Positions 17,694-28,004 of a DNA stretch of 64,000 bases are shown here, one piece after another. How positions within the stretch are numbered: the first letter of the stretch is position 1; the number at the start of each line of letters is the position of its first letter. The notes beneath the pieces are model-generated. The model searched no databases and was not told where the DNA came from. It saw only the letters and a list, made by a program, of their open reading frames with translations. The DNA lies in the NCBI RefSeq assembly GCF_001939115.1, contig NZ_MQTZ01000054.1, positions 1 to 64,000 on the forward strand, given 5' to 3'. The stretch is from Leptolyngbya sp. 'hensonii'. Lineage in GTDB: Bacteria > Cyanobacteriota > Cyanobacteriia > GCF-001939115. The position numbers and the translations under genes were made by a program.

Positions 17694-19341
17694 CAATCAC
17701 GGTTCGGTTACGGCCCTCAGCTTTTGCTCTCAGGAGGGCAATATTCGCAGCTCTTAGAACTTCCTCAGCAGTGGTACCGTTGGTTGGGTAAGTGGCAATT
17801 CCTAAAGAGAGCGTAATCGTTGCCCCTCCTGGAGCCGGGTATCTGGCAATCCCAGCCCGAATGATCTCGGCTTTCTCAAAGGTGGCTGCCTCATCGGCAC
17901 CAGACATAATCAAAACAAATTCCTCCCCCCCATAACGGCAGGCTACGTCCTCCCCGCCGCGCGTAATCTCAGTCAGGAAGTTGCCCAGGATGCGCAGAAC
18001 CTTGTCTCCGGCTTCATGGCCATGTTCACTGTTAAAGCGTTTGAAATGATCCACATCCATGAAAATGACGCCCACGGTGTGGACTGGCCCGCTATCACCC
18101 AGTTGATGATTCTTGCGTTGGGCCGCAGCGATCGCCCTCGTCATCATTTCATCTAAAAAGCGCCGGTTGTAAATGCCTGTATTGGCGTCATGAAAACTCA
18201 GATATTCCAATTGAGATTGGAGGCGGAGCACAGCCAGGGGGAGGGCAATCTGGGAGGCCAAGGTAGTCATCAGCGCATGCTGGGCTAGGGGCACCTCAGT
18301 CAGGTGAAGAACTCCCAGGGTTTGTTCATGGGCCTGGAGGGGCAGACATAGCATCTCGGTCGGAATGCCATGGGGATGGAGCTCCCGACAGAGTTGGCAG
18401 GGAAGTCTGAAAACCGTTTGCCCACCACTTTGGGCTTCCCCCCGACGTAAGGCCCAGCATTCTCTGGGAGAGCAAATACTGCCTGATTTCAGGTTACCAA
18501 AAGTGACCGTGGGAGTCATCTGATCCCGTGAGTTATTGATTTCATAAATCATGCCCGCACAATTGGGCAACAGATAGGTGAGAAAGGATTGCAGAATATC
18601 ATAGGCTTCTTTGGCTGTACGGCAAGTCAGGAGGTGATTGCTTAAATCCTGCTCCAATTCCGTGGCCTGCAACTTCTGGGTGAGGTCAGCCTCAGCTTGT
18701 TTCTGGCGCAACTGGTTGAACCCTATTCGCCAGGAAAGTAAGAGCACGCATACCAAGCTAATCAGAATGACCCCTGTTGCAATTTCCCCTTTTTGATCCG
18801 TTTCTTCTCGCCGTTGCTGCAGCAGAGTTTTCTCAACCTGTTGAATGGCAAGCAGCTGGTTCCATAAAGACTCGCTATAAAGGATAGCCCGATCAGGGCT
18901 GATTATTTTACGCGGGGAAACTTGTAGTTCCTGAATAACCCGCTGTTCCTGCTGTAATTGTTGCTTGAAGGAAGATTGGAAATCAGTCACTTTCCGGTGC
19001 TGACTAGGATTATCCTGGGTCAATTGCAGGAGCCGCTCTATAGAGCGCTGGACAATCCCCACACATTTTTGATATTCAATCAGGGTTTGTCCATTCTGAG
19101 TGTTCAGCCATTTCTGGAACTGAAATTTGGAACTGAGCAAGTTGAACTGCGTTTCCTCGATCTCATCCAACACTTCGAAGGTATGGCTAACCCATAACCG
19201 GGCCTGACGAACATTAATCTGGCTGGAAATAGACAGGAACAGGACGATCGCCAATCCAAACCAGATGCCATTCCGGGAAGTCATTAACTTTTTTGGAAAG
19301 CGTCCCAAAAATTGAGTTGCCAAAAACATTTCGACGCTCAC
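17686..19341 (-). CDS. Membrane-bound GAF-GGDEF diguanylate cyclase
   Basis: Predicted c-di-GMP synthase of 551 residues. One helix near residue 25-40 and a second near residue 195-210 bracket a helical extracytoplasmic sensor resembling CHASE3. A GAF-like domain follows, with a Cys-rich stretch (CSPRECWALRRG and CQLC). The C-terminal GGDEF domain has an intact active site (RYGGEEF) and the metal-binding DVDHFKRFN. No EAL domain is present. It starts at GTG 19341 or ATG 19329. It faces the secreted repeat protein tail to tail. Confidence 0.9.
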   Translation of the reverse strand: MSVEMFLATQFLGRFPKKLMTSRNGIWFGLAIVLFLSISSQINVRQARLWVSHTFEVLDEIEETQFNLLSSKFQFQKWLNTQNGQTLIEYQKCVGIVQRSIERLLQLTQDNPSQHRKVTDFQSSFKQQLQQEQRVIQELQVSPRKIISPDRAILYSESLWNQLLAIQQVEKTLLQQRREETDQKGEIATGVILISLVCVLLLSWRIGFNQLRQKQAEADLTQKLQATELEQDLSNHLLTCRTAKEAYDILQSFLTYLLPNCAGMIYEINNSRDQMTPTVTFGNLKSGSICSPRECWALRRGEAQSGGQTVFRLPCQLCRELHPHGIPTEMLCLPLQAHEQTLGVLHLTEVPLAQHALMTTLASQIALPLAVLRLQSQLEYLSFHDANTGIYNRRFLDEMMTRAIAAAQRKNHQLGDSGPVHTVGVIFMDVDHFKRFNSEHGHEAGDKVLRILGNFLTEITRGGEDVACRYGGEEFVLIMSGADEAATFEKAEIIRAGIARYPAPGGATITLSLGIATYPTNGTTAEEVLRAANIALLRAKAEGRNRTVIAT

Positions 19342-19376
19342 AATGCAGAGATTTAGTTCGAACAGCTTTAGGCAAC

Positions 19377-19519
19377 CTAAGGAATGAGAATTAAATAAAG
19401 TGTCAAACTCCTGATTGCCCCCACCCCCCTGCCCCCTCTCCCGCCGGGAGAGGGGGCAGGGGGAGGGGGTTGGGGGTGAGGGCTGAAGAAATCCAGGTTA
19501 TTTAATTCCCGTTCCTAAG
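19377..19519. mobile_element. MITE-like element with terminal inverted repeats, copy 1
   Basis: The 22 bases at 19377-19398 and the reverse complement of 19498-19519 agree at 19 positions (core GGAATGAGAATTAAAT). Between them lies a G/C-rich hairpin with perfect 13-bp arms (19431-19443 and 19445-19457). No reading frame is contained. The left ~45 bases recur at 56811-56855, so this is a dispersed non-autonomous element and not a local terminator alone. It separates the divergently placed 5' end of the GGDEF gene from the end of cobB. Confidence 0.6.
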
Positions 19520-19564
19520 ACATGATTCTATGCAGTTTCGAGCGCCCCTGATATCAGTATTTCC

Positions 19565-20911
19565 TCAGGGATTTGCACAAAATTGCACAAATCGACTGGG
19601 CAGTGCAAGCTTCGCTCCAAAATGCAGATGAATATAGGACGCATGAAGCTGGTAAAGGTTCCAGCCTTCTCCTTGCAGGGGCTGTTGAGACTGATATCCC
19701 TGGGTCTGATAGAGAGGGGCAATGGGGGCTATGGACAGACTGGAGCGATGGAATTCATGCCCCCAGACCTCTGTTCGGGAAGGTAGCAAGGGGCTATCTT
19801 GCAGGGTCACAGCCCGACGATACCCCAGAGTGAGGCGATCGCCCATCCTGGCTTCCGTGGGCAGAATTCCGACCATAGGCCAGGTCTGTCGATCAAAATC
19901 AACCACAGACTGGCACAGATACATCAATCCCCCACATTCGGCGTAGGTGGGGAGTCCAGCCTGAATCACCTGGCGCACGGCTTCTCGAACCGGGGCATTA
20001 TCTGCCAATGCTGACGCAAATACCTCCGGGAAGCCCCCGCCAAAGTAGAGTCCCTGCAGATTTGGGGGTAATTGCTGATCTTCTAGGGGACTCCAGAACA
20101 CTAGTTCTGCCCCCAACTGCTCCAGGCTATCCAAATTATCAGCGTAGTAGAAATTGAACGCCCGATCGCGGGCCACCCCAATCCGGACGCTGGATTGGGG
20201 ACTGGAGGTGGATTCTTCAGAATTGAGCAGGGGAGATACCTGCAGCAAGGGCAGTAGCCGTTCCCAGTTAAAGCACTGTTCTCCCAGATGGGCCAGTTGT
20301 TCCAGAATACCCCTCAGGTCTGTGAGCTCTTCGGTGGGAACCAGGCCCAGGTGCCGATCGGGAATCGTAATCCCATCCTGCCGCCGTAACACCCCCAGAA
20401 TTGGGATCTGCAGTGGTTCCAGGGCAGCCTCCAGTAGTTCCAGGTGGCGATCGCTCCCCACCCGGTTCAGCACCCATCCGGCCAGGCGGAGGCGAGGATC
20501 AAAGGTCTTGTAACCATGGGCGATCGCGGCGATCGACCTGGCCATACGGCTACAGTCCAAGACCAGCAGTACGGGCAAATCCAGGAGTCGGGCAATGTGT
20601 GCCGTACTGGCCCAATCAGTCACCCCCCCCGCCCCATCAAACAGCCCCATGACTCCCTCAACCAGGGCGTAGGTTGCAGCCTGGGTATGGCAGGCAAAGC
20701 ATTCTTGAACGTAGGCTTCTGAGGTCAAGACAGGGTCTAGATTGCGACAGGCTCGCCCCGTCACTGCCTGGTGAAACATGGGATCGATGTAATCTGGTCC
20801 CACCTTGAAGGACTGCACCTGGTTAGCACGACGACGCAGGGCAGCCAAGAGAGCCAGGGTGACGGTGGTTTTTCCCACCCCACTCCGCTCTCCGGCAATA
20901 ACCAGCGTCAT
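19565..20911 (-). CDS. cobB: Cobyrinate a,c-diamide synthase
   Basis: Glutamine-dependent, ATP-using amidation of corrin side chains a and c in cobamide (vitamin B12-type) synthesis. The 448 residues show an N-terminal P-loop (GERSGVGKTT), the FKVGPDYIDP block typical of CobB/CbiA, a Mg-binding VEGVMGLFDG, and a C-terminal glutaminase domain with catalytic Cys in YAECGGLMYL and a late His. It overlaps opcA by four bases (ATGA), so it is the last gene of the fbp-tal-zwf-opcA string. No other corrin gene is in the window. Confidence 0.93.
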   Translation of the reverse strand: MTLVIAGERSGVGKTTVTLALLAALRRRANQVQSFKVGPDYIDPMFHQAVTGRACRNLDPVLTSEAYVQECFACHTQAATYALVEGVMGLFDGAGGVTDWASTAHIARLLDLPVLLVLDCSRMARSIAAIAHGYKTFDPRLRLAGWVLNRVGSDRHLELLEAALEPLQIPILGVLRRQDGITIPDRHLGLVPTEELTDLRGILEQLAHLGEQCFNWERLLPLLQVSPLLNSEESTSSPQSSVRIGVARDRAFNFYYADNLDSLEQLGAELVFWSPLEDQQLPPNLQGLYFGGGFPEVFASALADNAPVREAVRQVIQAGLPTYAECGGLMYLCQSVVDFDRQTWPMVGILPTEARMGDRLTLGYRRAVTLQDSPLLPSRTEVWGHEFHRSSLSIAPIAPLYQTQGYQSQQPLQGEGWNLYQLHASYIHLHFGAKLALPSRFVQFCANP

Positions 20912-22284
20912 CCCTCAGCCTTTTTCCGGATAATCTGAGCGGTAACGGCCATGCTTTCTTCATAGAGCATATCCCGACCCCAGCGCTGCAGTTGCTGACT
21001 CAGCAGGGTTTCTGCTTTCTGGTCAAACAGAGGCGTCACCTGGTTAACTCGGCAGGACTGGGCATTCCCTCCCGCTTCCATGCGCATACAACCTGTGGTT
21101 TCGGAACAGAGGACCGTGCAGCAGTCTGCTTCCAGATTGGTAGAGGTAAGCCGTAATCCGACCAGATCTCCGGCGATCTCGCCCCAATCTCCCGTCGGGA
21201 TGGCAGCCAGCTCCACATCCACAGTGCGGTGATCGGGTGTCGTCAGTTGAATGCGCTTGATCGCGTAATCTCCCCCCTCTTCCTGATATGAGATCGGCTG
21301 CCATTGTAGACGACTGGCCAACCAACCCAGGAACATCATGGCCTGCGCAGAATTGCCCTTTTCATAGTCGATCGTCACTCGATCGACCTCCGTCAGGGCA
21401 GCCCGCCGCTCTGGGGGATCAAAAGCTTCCGCCGTCAATTCCTGCCATGCAGCTAACCGACGCCAGTTCAGGTCCGCAACATTTACATCCGCAGCTAGCA
21501 TGGACTGCAGTTTCACCAGTTCCTCTTCAGCTTCGTCTTGGAAGTGGCTGGAATCCACAATGACACAGCTACAGATTTCTGTGAGGAGCTCAAACATGTC
21601 ATTGCCTGGAATAGGGGTGCCTTTCCACCAGGCAAACTTGGGTAGATCGGCAATCAGGAGCGAGTTGACGATGGAACCTACCCGCGACAGGGCGGCTTCT
21701 GTACCCTTGAGCGTAATGTACTCACAACAAATCAGGACACTCCGGCTTTGCTTCTGGATGGGGCAATAGGCCGACACCTGAGCTGACACCCCTTCATCTT
21801 CCCCGGAGATCGGACAGAGGGCAATGATGCGGCAGGGATTCTGGCTGGCGATCGCATCCGCGATCCCTGAGCCCCGAGCATCCGGGATGTAAGCAGGGCT
21901 GGCAGTATCGGCGGCAGGCGTCTCAGCATTCAGCTTGAGTGTAAATTCCTCCTGCAACCGGGCTAACAGGGTCTGGGTCGCTCTGCCATCCACAGGCAGG
22001 CCATAAGCCTCCTGGGCAGCTTTAATGGCAGCTCGCAATCGGGGACCCATGATGCCATCGATCGGTCCTGTATAAAATCCTAGGGAGGCGAGTAATTGCT
22101 GCGTCTCTTCCGGTTCATAGACCACCAAGGTAAAGGTGGCGGCCCGGGTAGCGGCAGGTGCAGACCCGTCACCGCTGATCAAACCATAACTTTGCCAGAT
22201 CTTACTGAGTTCTGCTTCGATCTCACTCAGGGAAACATCCTTGGGAGCCTGCAGAGAAACAAGAGGAGCAGATTGAGTCGCCAT
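20908..22284 (-). CDS. opcA: OpcA, glucose-6-phosphate dehydrogenase assembly/activator protein
   Basis: Allosteric activator of cyanobacterial G6PDH, linked to thioredoxin control of the oxidative pentose phosphate pathway. I chose ATG 22284 (458 residues, MATQSAPLV...); a frame extension to 22359 is possible. Residues ~70-130 form a peptidoglycan-binding-like fold (LLASLGFYTGPIDGIMGPRLRAAI), as known in cyanobacterial OpcA, followed by the OpcA core with several cysteines near CCTVLCSETTGC. It lies 93 bases downstream of zwf, matching the conserved zwf-opcA order. Confidence 0.9.
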   Translation of the reverse strand: MATQSAPLVSLQAPKDVSLSEIEAELSKIWQSYGLISGDGSAPAATRAATFTLVVYEPEETQQLLASLGFYTGPIDGIMGPRLRAAIKAAQEAYGLPVDGRATQTLLARLQEEFTLKLNAETPAADTASPAYIPDARGSGIADAIASQNPCRIIALCPISGEDEGVSAQVSAYCPIQKQSRSVLICCEYITLKGTEAALSRVGSIVNSLLIADLPKFAWWKGTPIPGNDMFELLTEICSCVIVDSSHFQDEAEEELVKLQSMLAADVNVADLNWRRLAAWQELTAEAFDPPERRAALTEVDRVTIDYEKGNSAQAMMFLGWLASRLQWQPISYQEEGGDYAIKRIQLTTPDHRTVDVELAAIPTGDWGEIAGDLVGLRLTSTNLEADCCTVLCSETTGCMRMEAGGNAQSCRVNQVTPLFDQKAETLLSQQLQRWGRDMLYEESMAVTAQIIRKKAEG

Positions 22285-22377
22285 AGGGATATAAGGGGTA
22301 GGAAGTGATGGATAGGAGCGCAACACATCGCGCCTGTCTGAATTACCGTATCTGTCCAAACATGAAGCGGAGAGACC

Positions 22378-23910
22378 TTAAAGCCTGCGCCAGCGGCGAC
22401 CATCCCGGTTGATCAACAACTCAGCCTCTGCGGGCTCCCAGGTGCCAGCTTCATACTGGGGCACCGTGCTGGGATCAGAGGGAGCATCCCAGGCTGCCAG
22501 GGCAGGGGTCACCACTCGCCAGGCTGCTTCCACCTCATCGGCCCGGGTGAATAGGGTCTGATCTCCAATCATACAATCCAGCAACAGGCGACTGTAAGCA
22601 TCCGCCGTGGCCATCCCAAAAGACTGTCCGTAACGGAAATCCATATCAACGGAACGGGTTCTTAACTGAGCTCCTGGCATCTTGACATCAAAGCGCAGGG
22701 CGATGCCTTCATTGGGCTGAATCCGCAGGGTCAAAATATTGGGACTGGCCTGCTGGGCAGCGGATTGGAAGATCAGGAAGGGAACTTCCCGGAAATGGAT
22801 GGAGATCTCCGATACTTTCTTGGGTAAGCGCTTGCCCGTTCTCAGGTAAAAAGGAACCCCCTGCCAGCGCCAGTTATCCACCAGAAACTTCATTGCCACA
22901 TAGGTTGGAGTCGTTGAGTTAGGATCCACCCCCGGTTCTTGCCGGTAGCCTGGAACCTGTTTCCCTTTCATCCAACCGGCGGAATACTGGCCCCGCACCG
23001 CAGAATACTCCAGGTTGTTCTCCTCGGCCAGATGGGTAGCCTGAATCACCTTGACCTTTTCGGTTCGAATGCTATCTGCATCCAGGGAGTTGGGGGGTTC
23101 CATTGCCGTCAAACAGAACAGTTGCATCAGATGGTTCTGGACCATATCCCGCAGTGCCCCGGAGGTCTCATAGTAACCAGCCCGGTCTTCTACCCCCACC
23201 GTCTCTGCCACCGTGATTTGAACATGATCAACAAATTGGCGATTCCAGATCGGTTCAAAAATGGCATTGGCAAACCGGAAAACTAGTAGATTCTGAACCG
23301 TTTCCTTGCCCAGGTAGTGATCGATCCGATAGACCTGTTCTTCTTTACAAACCTGCTGCACTACCCGATTGAGAGCCTGGGCAGAACTCAAATCCCGGCC
23401 AAAGGGTTTTTCGATCACCAGCCGGGTTTTGATCGGGTCGGTCAGCATATCGGCCAACCCCAACTGTCGAATCGATTCCGGGAAAAACTTGGGCGATACA
23501 GCCAGATAAAAGACCCGATTTCCTCGCGTTCCTCGCTTTTCATCCAGTTCGCTGAGAAACTCTTTCAGCCGCTGATAGTCTTCCGGTTTGTCAATATCTC
23601 CTGGGCAATAGAACAGTCCCTGAGCGAAATCGTTCCACATTTCCTCAGGCCCAAGGCCATGTTCGGAAAACTGTTCGATGCCCTCTCGCATCTGCTCCCG
23701 GAAATAGTCGTGACTCCAGGGACGACGGGCGACACCGACGATCGTAATCTCTGGGGGAAGTTTGCGTTCTCGCTTGAACTGATAAATAGCCGGAATCAGC
23801 TTACGTTGGGTCAGATCTCCAGAAGCCCCAAAAATAACCATGATCAGGGGTTCGGGAATGCGTTCCTGTTGTAAACCAACGCGCAAAGGGTTTTCGAGCA
23901 AAGTGACCAT
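22378..23910 (-). CDS. zwf: Glucose-6-phosphate dehydrogenase
   Basis: Oxidises glucose 6-phosphate with NADP+ in the first step of the oxidative pentose phosphate pathway, the main dark source of NADPH in cyanobacteria. I use ATG 23910 (510 residues, [11 protein letters not shown]...), the normal family length; an upstream in-frame extension to 23967 is less likely. The Rossmann motif is [11 protein letters not shown], the substrate/catalytic block RIDHYLGKE, and the third conserved block starts at [10 protein letters not shown]. It lies between tal and opcA. Confidence 0.95.
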   Translation of the reverse strand: MVTLLENPLRVGLQQERIPEPLIMVIFGASGDLTQRKLIPAIYQFKRERKLPPEITIVGVARRPWSHDYFREQMREGIEQFSEHGLGPEEMWNDFAQGLFYCPGDIDKPEDYQRLKEFLSELDEKRGTRGNRVFYLAVSPKFFPESIRQLGLADMLTDPIKTRLVIEKPFGRDLSSAQALNRVVQQVCKEEQVYRIDHYLGKETVQNLLVFRFANAIFEPIWNRQFVDHVQITVAETVGVEDRAGYYETSGALRDMVQNHLMQLFCLTAMEPPNSLDADSIRTEKVKVIQATHLAEENNLEYSAVRGQYSAGWMKGKQVPGYRQEPGVDPNSTTPTYVAMKFLVDNWRWQGVPFYLRTGKRLPKKVSEISIHFREVPFLIFQSAAQQASPNILTLRIQPNEGIALRFDVKMPGAQLRTRSVDMDFRYGQSFGMATADAYSRLLLDCMIGDQTLFTRADEVEAAWRVVTPALAAWDAPSDPSTVPQYEAGTWEPAEAELLINRDGRRWRRL

Positions 23911-24005
23911 AGGGCAGTCTCGAGGATTTACAGCAATACTAGTGAATGAATCCGTGATACCCCTCAATAGGCACTGATTTTCTTAATACCTGGGCGTGAT
24001 TTTAA

Positions 24006-24070
24006 TTCAGATCTAAACACCTCAGCCAGCCTCTTCTCTGATCCGGAAAGGAGGCTGGCTGGGATCTGAA
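24006..24070 (-). terminator. Two-tier hairpin between tal and zwf
   Basis: An outer stem (TTCAGATC at 24006-24013 with GATCTGAA at 24063-24070) encloses a perfect 11-bp stem (24023-24033 with 24051-24061). It starts 17 bases after the tal stop. There is no T-run after it on the minus strand, so it may be an attenuator or RNA-processing element that lowers zwf relative to fbp-tal, not a simple terminator. Confidence 0.6.
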
Positions 24071-24086
24071 CCAATGCAGCAACTGC

Positions 24087-25232
24087 TTAAACGGTTGCCA
24101 TCCGCTGCACTTTGCCTTCGAGGGAATTCATCAGGGATTGGAAGGGCTTGATGAATTTATCGATGCCATCCATCAACAACTCCTGCATCACCTGATCCAG
24201 ATTGATATTCACATCCGGGTCACTCAGGGACTGGATCAGGCTATAGGCTGCATCAACTTCAGTGGTAATGCGATCGGCCACATCGCAATGATCGGCACAA
24301 GCTTCGATCGTGGCTGGAGGCAGGGTGTTGACAGTATCTGGCCCCACCAACTCATCCACATACATGACATCACTGTAGTTCGGATTTTTGGTCCCAGTAC
24401 TGGCCCACAGCAAACGCTGCACCTTAGCCCCCTGGGTGGTCAGGGCCTGCCAGCGATCACTCTGGGTCATTTCCAGGTACTTCTGATAGGCAATTTTAGC
24501 GTTGGCGATCGCCACTTTCCCCTGAATGGCCTTCAATTTAGCAACCACCTCCGGGCTGGCAGTGCCCTGCTCCAATTGAGCATCAATTTGATCGTCAATT
24601 TTAGAATCAATCCGGCTGAGGAAAAAGCTGGCCACCGAAGCAATGTTGCTAATGTCCTGACCAGCAGCCACCCGCTTTTCCAAGCCTCGGATGTAGGCCT
24701 TCATAGTCTCAATATAGCTTTCGACCGAGAAGAGCAGGGTCACATTCACATTCATACCTTCACTGATGGCCTCTTCTACCGCAGGTAAGCCCTCCGGGGT
24801 ACCCGGAATTTTGATCATCACGTTTTCCCGGCCAATCTCCTGAAAGTATCGGCGGGCTTCCCGAATGGTAGCCTCCGTATCCTGGGAAATGGTGGGTGGG
24901 ACTTCAATGCTGACGTAGCCATCTAACCCGCTGGATGACTCGTAAACTGGCCAGAAGATATCGCAGGCGTTCCGGATATCTTCAAAGACTAGGGATTCAT
25001 AAATATCTTGAATGGACTTTCCAGCCCGAATGCCCGCTTCGATATCGGCATCGTAGATCGCATTGCCCACGATCGCCTTCTCGAAAATGGTGGGGTTGGA
25101 CGTAATTCCCCGGATATCTCGACTATCGATCAACCGTTTTAGCTCACCAGATTGGATCAGGTCACGGCTCAGGTTGTCCATCCAGATACTCTGGCCATAC
25201 TGTCTGATTTCAGCGATCGGGGTACTGGTCAT
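24087..25232 (-). CDS. tal: Transaldolase
   Basis: Moves a three-carbon dihydroxyacetone unit between sugar phosphates, joining glycolysis to the pentose phosphate pathway. The 381 residues match the long (~360-390) transaldolase class. Schiff-base Lys sits in NVMIKIPGT, and the family blocks GITSNPTIFEKAI and NVTLLFSVE are present, as is SVASFFLSRID. It begins 31 bases after fbp, so the two are probably co-transcribed. A strong hairpin lies between it and zwf. Confidence 0.94.
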   Translation of the reverse strand: MTSTPIAEIRQYGQSIWMDNLSRDLIQSGELKRLIDSRDIRGITSNPTIFEKAIVGNAIYDADIEAGIRAGKSIQDIYESLVFEDIRNACDIFWPVYESSSGLDGYVSIEVPPTISQDTEATIREARRYFQEIGRENVMIKIPGTPEGLPAVEEAISEGMNVNVTLLFSVESYIETMKAYIRGLEKRVAAGQDISNIASVASFFLSRIDSKIDDQIDAQLEQGTASPEVVAKLKAIQGKVAIANAKIAYQKYLEMTQSDRWQALTTQGAKVQRLLWASTGTKNPNYSDVMYVDELVGPDTVNTLPPATIEACADHCDVADRITTEVDAAYSLIQSLSDPDVNINLDQVMQELLMDGIDKFIKPFQSLMNSLEGKVQRMATV

Positions 25233-25263
25233 GGGTGTTGGTGCTCCTCTGTAAACAATGCCA

Positions 25264-26334
25264 TCAACTTTGTTGTGCTGCGATCAGGCGTCGCTCTTCC
25301 TCTAGCCGTTCTTGCTCACCAATAAAGGATTCCACCAGCTCAACGTCTTCCTTGCTACCGATCACCAGTGGAGTCCGCATATGAAGTTCGGTAGGAACCA
25401 CATCCAGCAGATTGTGGGTTCCAGTGCTGGCTTTGCCCCCAGCCTGCTCAATTAAGAAAGCCAGTGGGGCCGTTTCATAAATCAGCCGTAACTTGCCTTC
25501 TGGCTTACGCACGCTCCCAGGATAGAGAAAGACGCCACCCTGCATCAGAATGCGGTGAACATCTCCAACCAGAGCCCCACTGTAGCGAGCCGTATAGCCT
25601 TCATGGCGATGGACGTAGCGAATATAGTCGCGAATGGATTCTTTACATTGCCAGAAGTTCCCTTCGTTGATGCTGTAAATCGGACCATGATCGGGCATCC
25701 GAATGTTTTCACTGGAGAGGATAAATTCTCCCAAACTGGGATCTAAGGTAAACGCATGCACCCCCTTACCAATGGAATACACCAGAACGGTACTGGGACC
25801 ATAGAGGACATAACCTGCCGCAATCTGTTTCCGCCCACTTTGGAGCAGATCAGAGGCATCCCCGTTGTCTACACCTTCCTGCTGCCGAATCGCAAAAATA
25901 GACCCCACATTCAAGTTAATGTCTACGTTTGAGGAACCGTCGATCGGGTCATAGAGCAGGGTATAGCGACCGATCGGACAATTTTCTGGAATATAGTAGG
26001 GCTTTTCCATCTCCTCAGAGGCCAGTCGGCACACCAGGCCACTCTGTTTGAAGACCGCAATGAACACATCATTGGCGTAAACATCCATTTTCTTGACTGA
26101 TTCCCCCTGGATGTTCATATCTCCCGTAAAGCCCAGGGCATTTTCCACCAGTCCAGCCCGACTCAGACGTCGGGCGATTAACTTGGCCGCCAAACCAATC
26201 CGATTCATCAAAGCACTCAAGTCTTGAGCCTCTGGTGAGAAGCTCTGGAGTTGCTGGAATACATGTCGAGACAGGGTTGTGCAGTCCCGATCTAGAGTAT
26301 GTTCCTCTACCAGAGGTTGCTGATCGTCAACCAT
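25264..26334 (-). CDS. fbp: Fructose-1,6-bisphosphatase, class I
   Basis: Removes the 1-phosphate from fructose 1,6-bisphosphate in gluconeogenesis and sugar-phosphate cycling. The 356 residues carry the metal-binding [10 protein letters not shown] block, [14 protein letters not shown] at the N-terminal substrate region, and the [16 protein letters not shown] active-site signature. The start ATG 26334 has GGATAAGG just upstream. It heads the fbp-tal-zwf-opcA-cobB string; a class I enzyme in this position is the usual oxidative-pentose-linked isoform in filamentous cyanobacteria. Confidence 0.95.
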   Translation of the reverse strand: MVDDQQPLVEEHTLDRDCTTLSRHVFQQLQSFSPEAQDLSALMNRIGLAAKLIARRLSRAGLVENALGFTGDMNIQGESVKKMDVYANDVFIAVFKQSGLVCRLASEEMEKPYYIPENCPIGRYTLLYDPIDGSSNVDINLNVGSIFAIRQQEGVDNGDASDLLQSGRKQIAAGYVLYGPSTVLVYSIGKGVHAFTLDPSLGEFILSSENIRMPDHGPIYSINEGNFWQCKESIRDYIRYVHRHEGYTARYSGALVGDVHRILMQGGVFLYPGSVRKPEGKLRLIYETAPLAFLIEQAGGKASTGTHNLLDVVPTELHMRTPLVIGSKEDVELVESFIGEQERLEEERRLIAAQQS

Positions 26335-26607
26335 CGCCTTATCCTCCCTGTTGTTGAGCCTTGGAGGTCCGAGGCAACCGCCTCAATCAACTCAAAGACC
26401 CCAGACACTTCCTATCTTAAGAAGGCATTTTCCAGAGGGTATCCAACCTTTAGGAGAACTTCAGAAGTCCTGCCAAAAGTTCAGTTTGCCGATGGCTTTC
26501 ATCTGCAAAAATCCTTCGCAAAAATTCTTCCAGATGGGACTTCAGGAGACACGGATAACCGTTGTCTCCTCCGATCAGGCTTTGGCTTAGATTCTGAATC
26601 CAATCCC

Positions 26608-27360
26608 TTAATCAAAATATCGATCGGGATGCAAAGCTGGAGGAGTACCCAACACAGGGCAGGGGAAATCAGCCCCCAGTTCCCGCACGATCCGGTGCTC
26701 AGGTGCATCACAGCCCAACCAGAGTAGGGTCGCATCCTCCATTTGCACAACCTGCTTCAACTCCTGAGCCACACGCCCAAAGCGCAGATGGGTTTTCAAA
26801 GAGCCTCGCCACTCATTGGCCAGACAGCGGGCCTGCCAGAGAATCCGATCGGCCTGTTCAAACTGATCGGACTCCAGCAAGTTGGCATGGAGGGAAGGTT
26901 CACGATGTTGAAACTGTAGATTCACGGACTCCAGCGTTTCGGGATCCTGAACAGAGGTTGACGTCTTTTGACTGCTCACCCTACTAAATTGGGGCTGCGC
27001 ATAGCCCGTAGTTGCAGATTCAGAGCAGTACAGCGGTATTCGGCGATCAAATAAAGGAGCTCTGACATCCCCAAACTCAAATCGATTGCTGGTTAAGGGG
27101 CTTCTGGTACAGTCAGCCGCATCAATCACATAGACAACCTGAACAGTGACCTGACGGCGAGTAGCCAGCCTTGTTTGATGGGCAATCCATAGGGTTAGGT
27201 CCAGGGCTGTCTGGCTTTTAGGAGAACTATTATAGCCGACTACTAGATTGATATCCTGTGTCGTCACACCAGCAGTCAATCGCTGCTTCGAGGACAGGAC
27301 AATTTGATCAATCAGGCCAGTAGAACCCAGAGCACCTTGCAGGCGCACGAGCATAGACAT
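26608..27360 (-). CDS. Universal stress protein (UspA)-like
   Basis: The frame is open to 27624, but I favour ATG 27360 (250 residues), where Usp-type sequence begins soon after. INLVVGYNSSPKSQTALDLTLWIA matches the first strand and helix of a Usp domain, and VQVVYVID the second strand. The middle is Ser/Thr/Gln-rich. The C-terminal half has ATLLWLGCDAPEHRIVRELGADFPCPVLG, which resembles the last Usp strand and nucleotide-loop region, with no clear G-x-x-G-x(9)-G-(S/T). ATP binding is therefore doubtful. Standalone gene; role inferred only from fold. Confidence 0.65.
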   Translation of the reverse strand: MSMLVRLQGALGSTGLIDQIVLSSKQRLTAGVTTQDINLVVGYNSSPKSQTALDLTLWIAHQTRLATRRQVTVQVVYVIDAADCTRSPLTSNRFEFGDVRAPLFDRRIPLYCSESATTGYAQPQFSRVSSQKTSTSVQDPETLESVNLQFQHREPSLHANLLESDQFEQADRILWQARCLANEWRGSLKTHLRFGRVAQELKQVVQMEDATLLWLGCDAPEHRIVRELGADFPCPVLGTPPALHPDRYFD

Positions 27361-27760
27361 AATGTTCACGGTTGAAACCTCTCTAGAAACCTGGCTGGTT
27401 GGCATAATTGAGAGGTGGGTCAGAATGCAGCTCAATCTCTGGTCAGACAACTCTGATGAAAAGTCTGGTCTATAAGATGAGCCTACGTTCTTTTCGGAGA
27501 CCCACAAGAACCGTTGCTTCGTAAAAGCTTGAGTCTTGAGTTCTCCTCCCAATGCCGACGGAGTTAGCTGACGGGCTGAGACTGGAAGGTGTCTCTCTCG
27601 CCAATCCAGCGAGATTAGCCCCAATAATTTGGTTCCTCCGCTTCAAGTCACAAAAGGCCGAATGGCCAAGCGGCTTAAATTAGGCTACCCACACACTTTT
27701 AGATACTTTATGATAGTCAATTTTGAGCTTGTTGGTTGTGATAGCCCCGGGGATTGCCTT

Positions 27761-27805
27761 GCTGATGAATTTGTTGCTGATGAATTTGTTGCTGATGAAT
27801 TTGTT
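27761..27805. repeat. 15-bp tandem repeat, three copies
   Basis: Three perfect head-to-tail copies of GCTGATGAATTTGTT. The unit is a multiple of three and would encode repeated LLMNL or ADEFV peptides, but no believable gene contains it. Confidence 0.9.
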
Positions 27806-28004
27806 GATCTACTGTCGATCTGGTCTGTACTCCTATCAGGCCGATATTTTTATCAAATCACCATCTGGATATTCAAACAGTGATTCTGGCTACTTGCTGC
27901 CCTATTGCCTTGAAATCCTGCTGCTCTTTGCCCCAACTTACGATCGGGTCACCGGGGGATCCCCGTTGAAGCTATGGCAGGAACATCAGTCACCCTCACA
28001 CCAA

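Noticed and set aside
17109-17696. Long minus-strand frame opposite the secreted repeat protein
   Set aside because: The plus-strand frame has a ribosome site, a signal peptide and repeat structure; the minus frame is its antisense image with Gly/Ile/Leu bias and no motif.
24138-24788. Plus-strand frame of 216 residues across tal
   Set aside because: Antisense to a confident transaldolase.
27660-27700. tRNA-like text (GGCCAAGCGGC)
   Set aside because: It resembles a D-arm of tRNA-Leu/Ser, but no acceptor, anticodon or T-arm can be formed around it.
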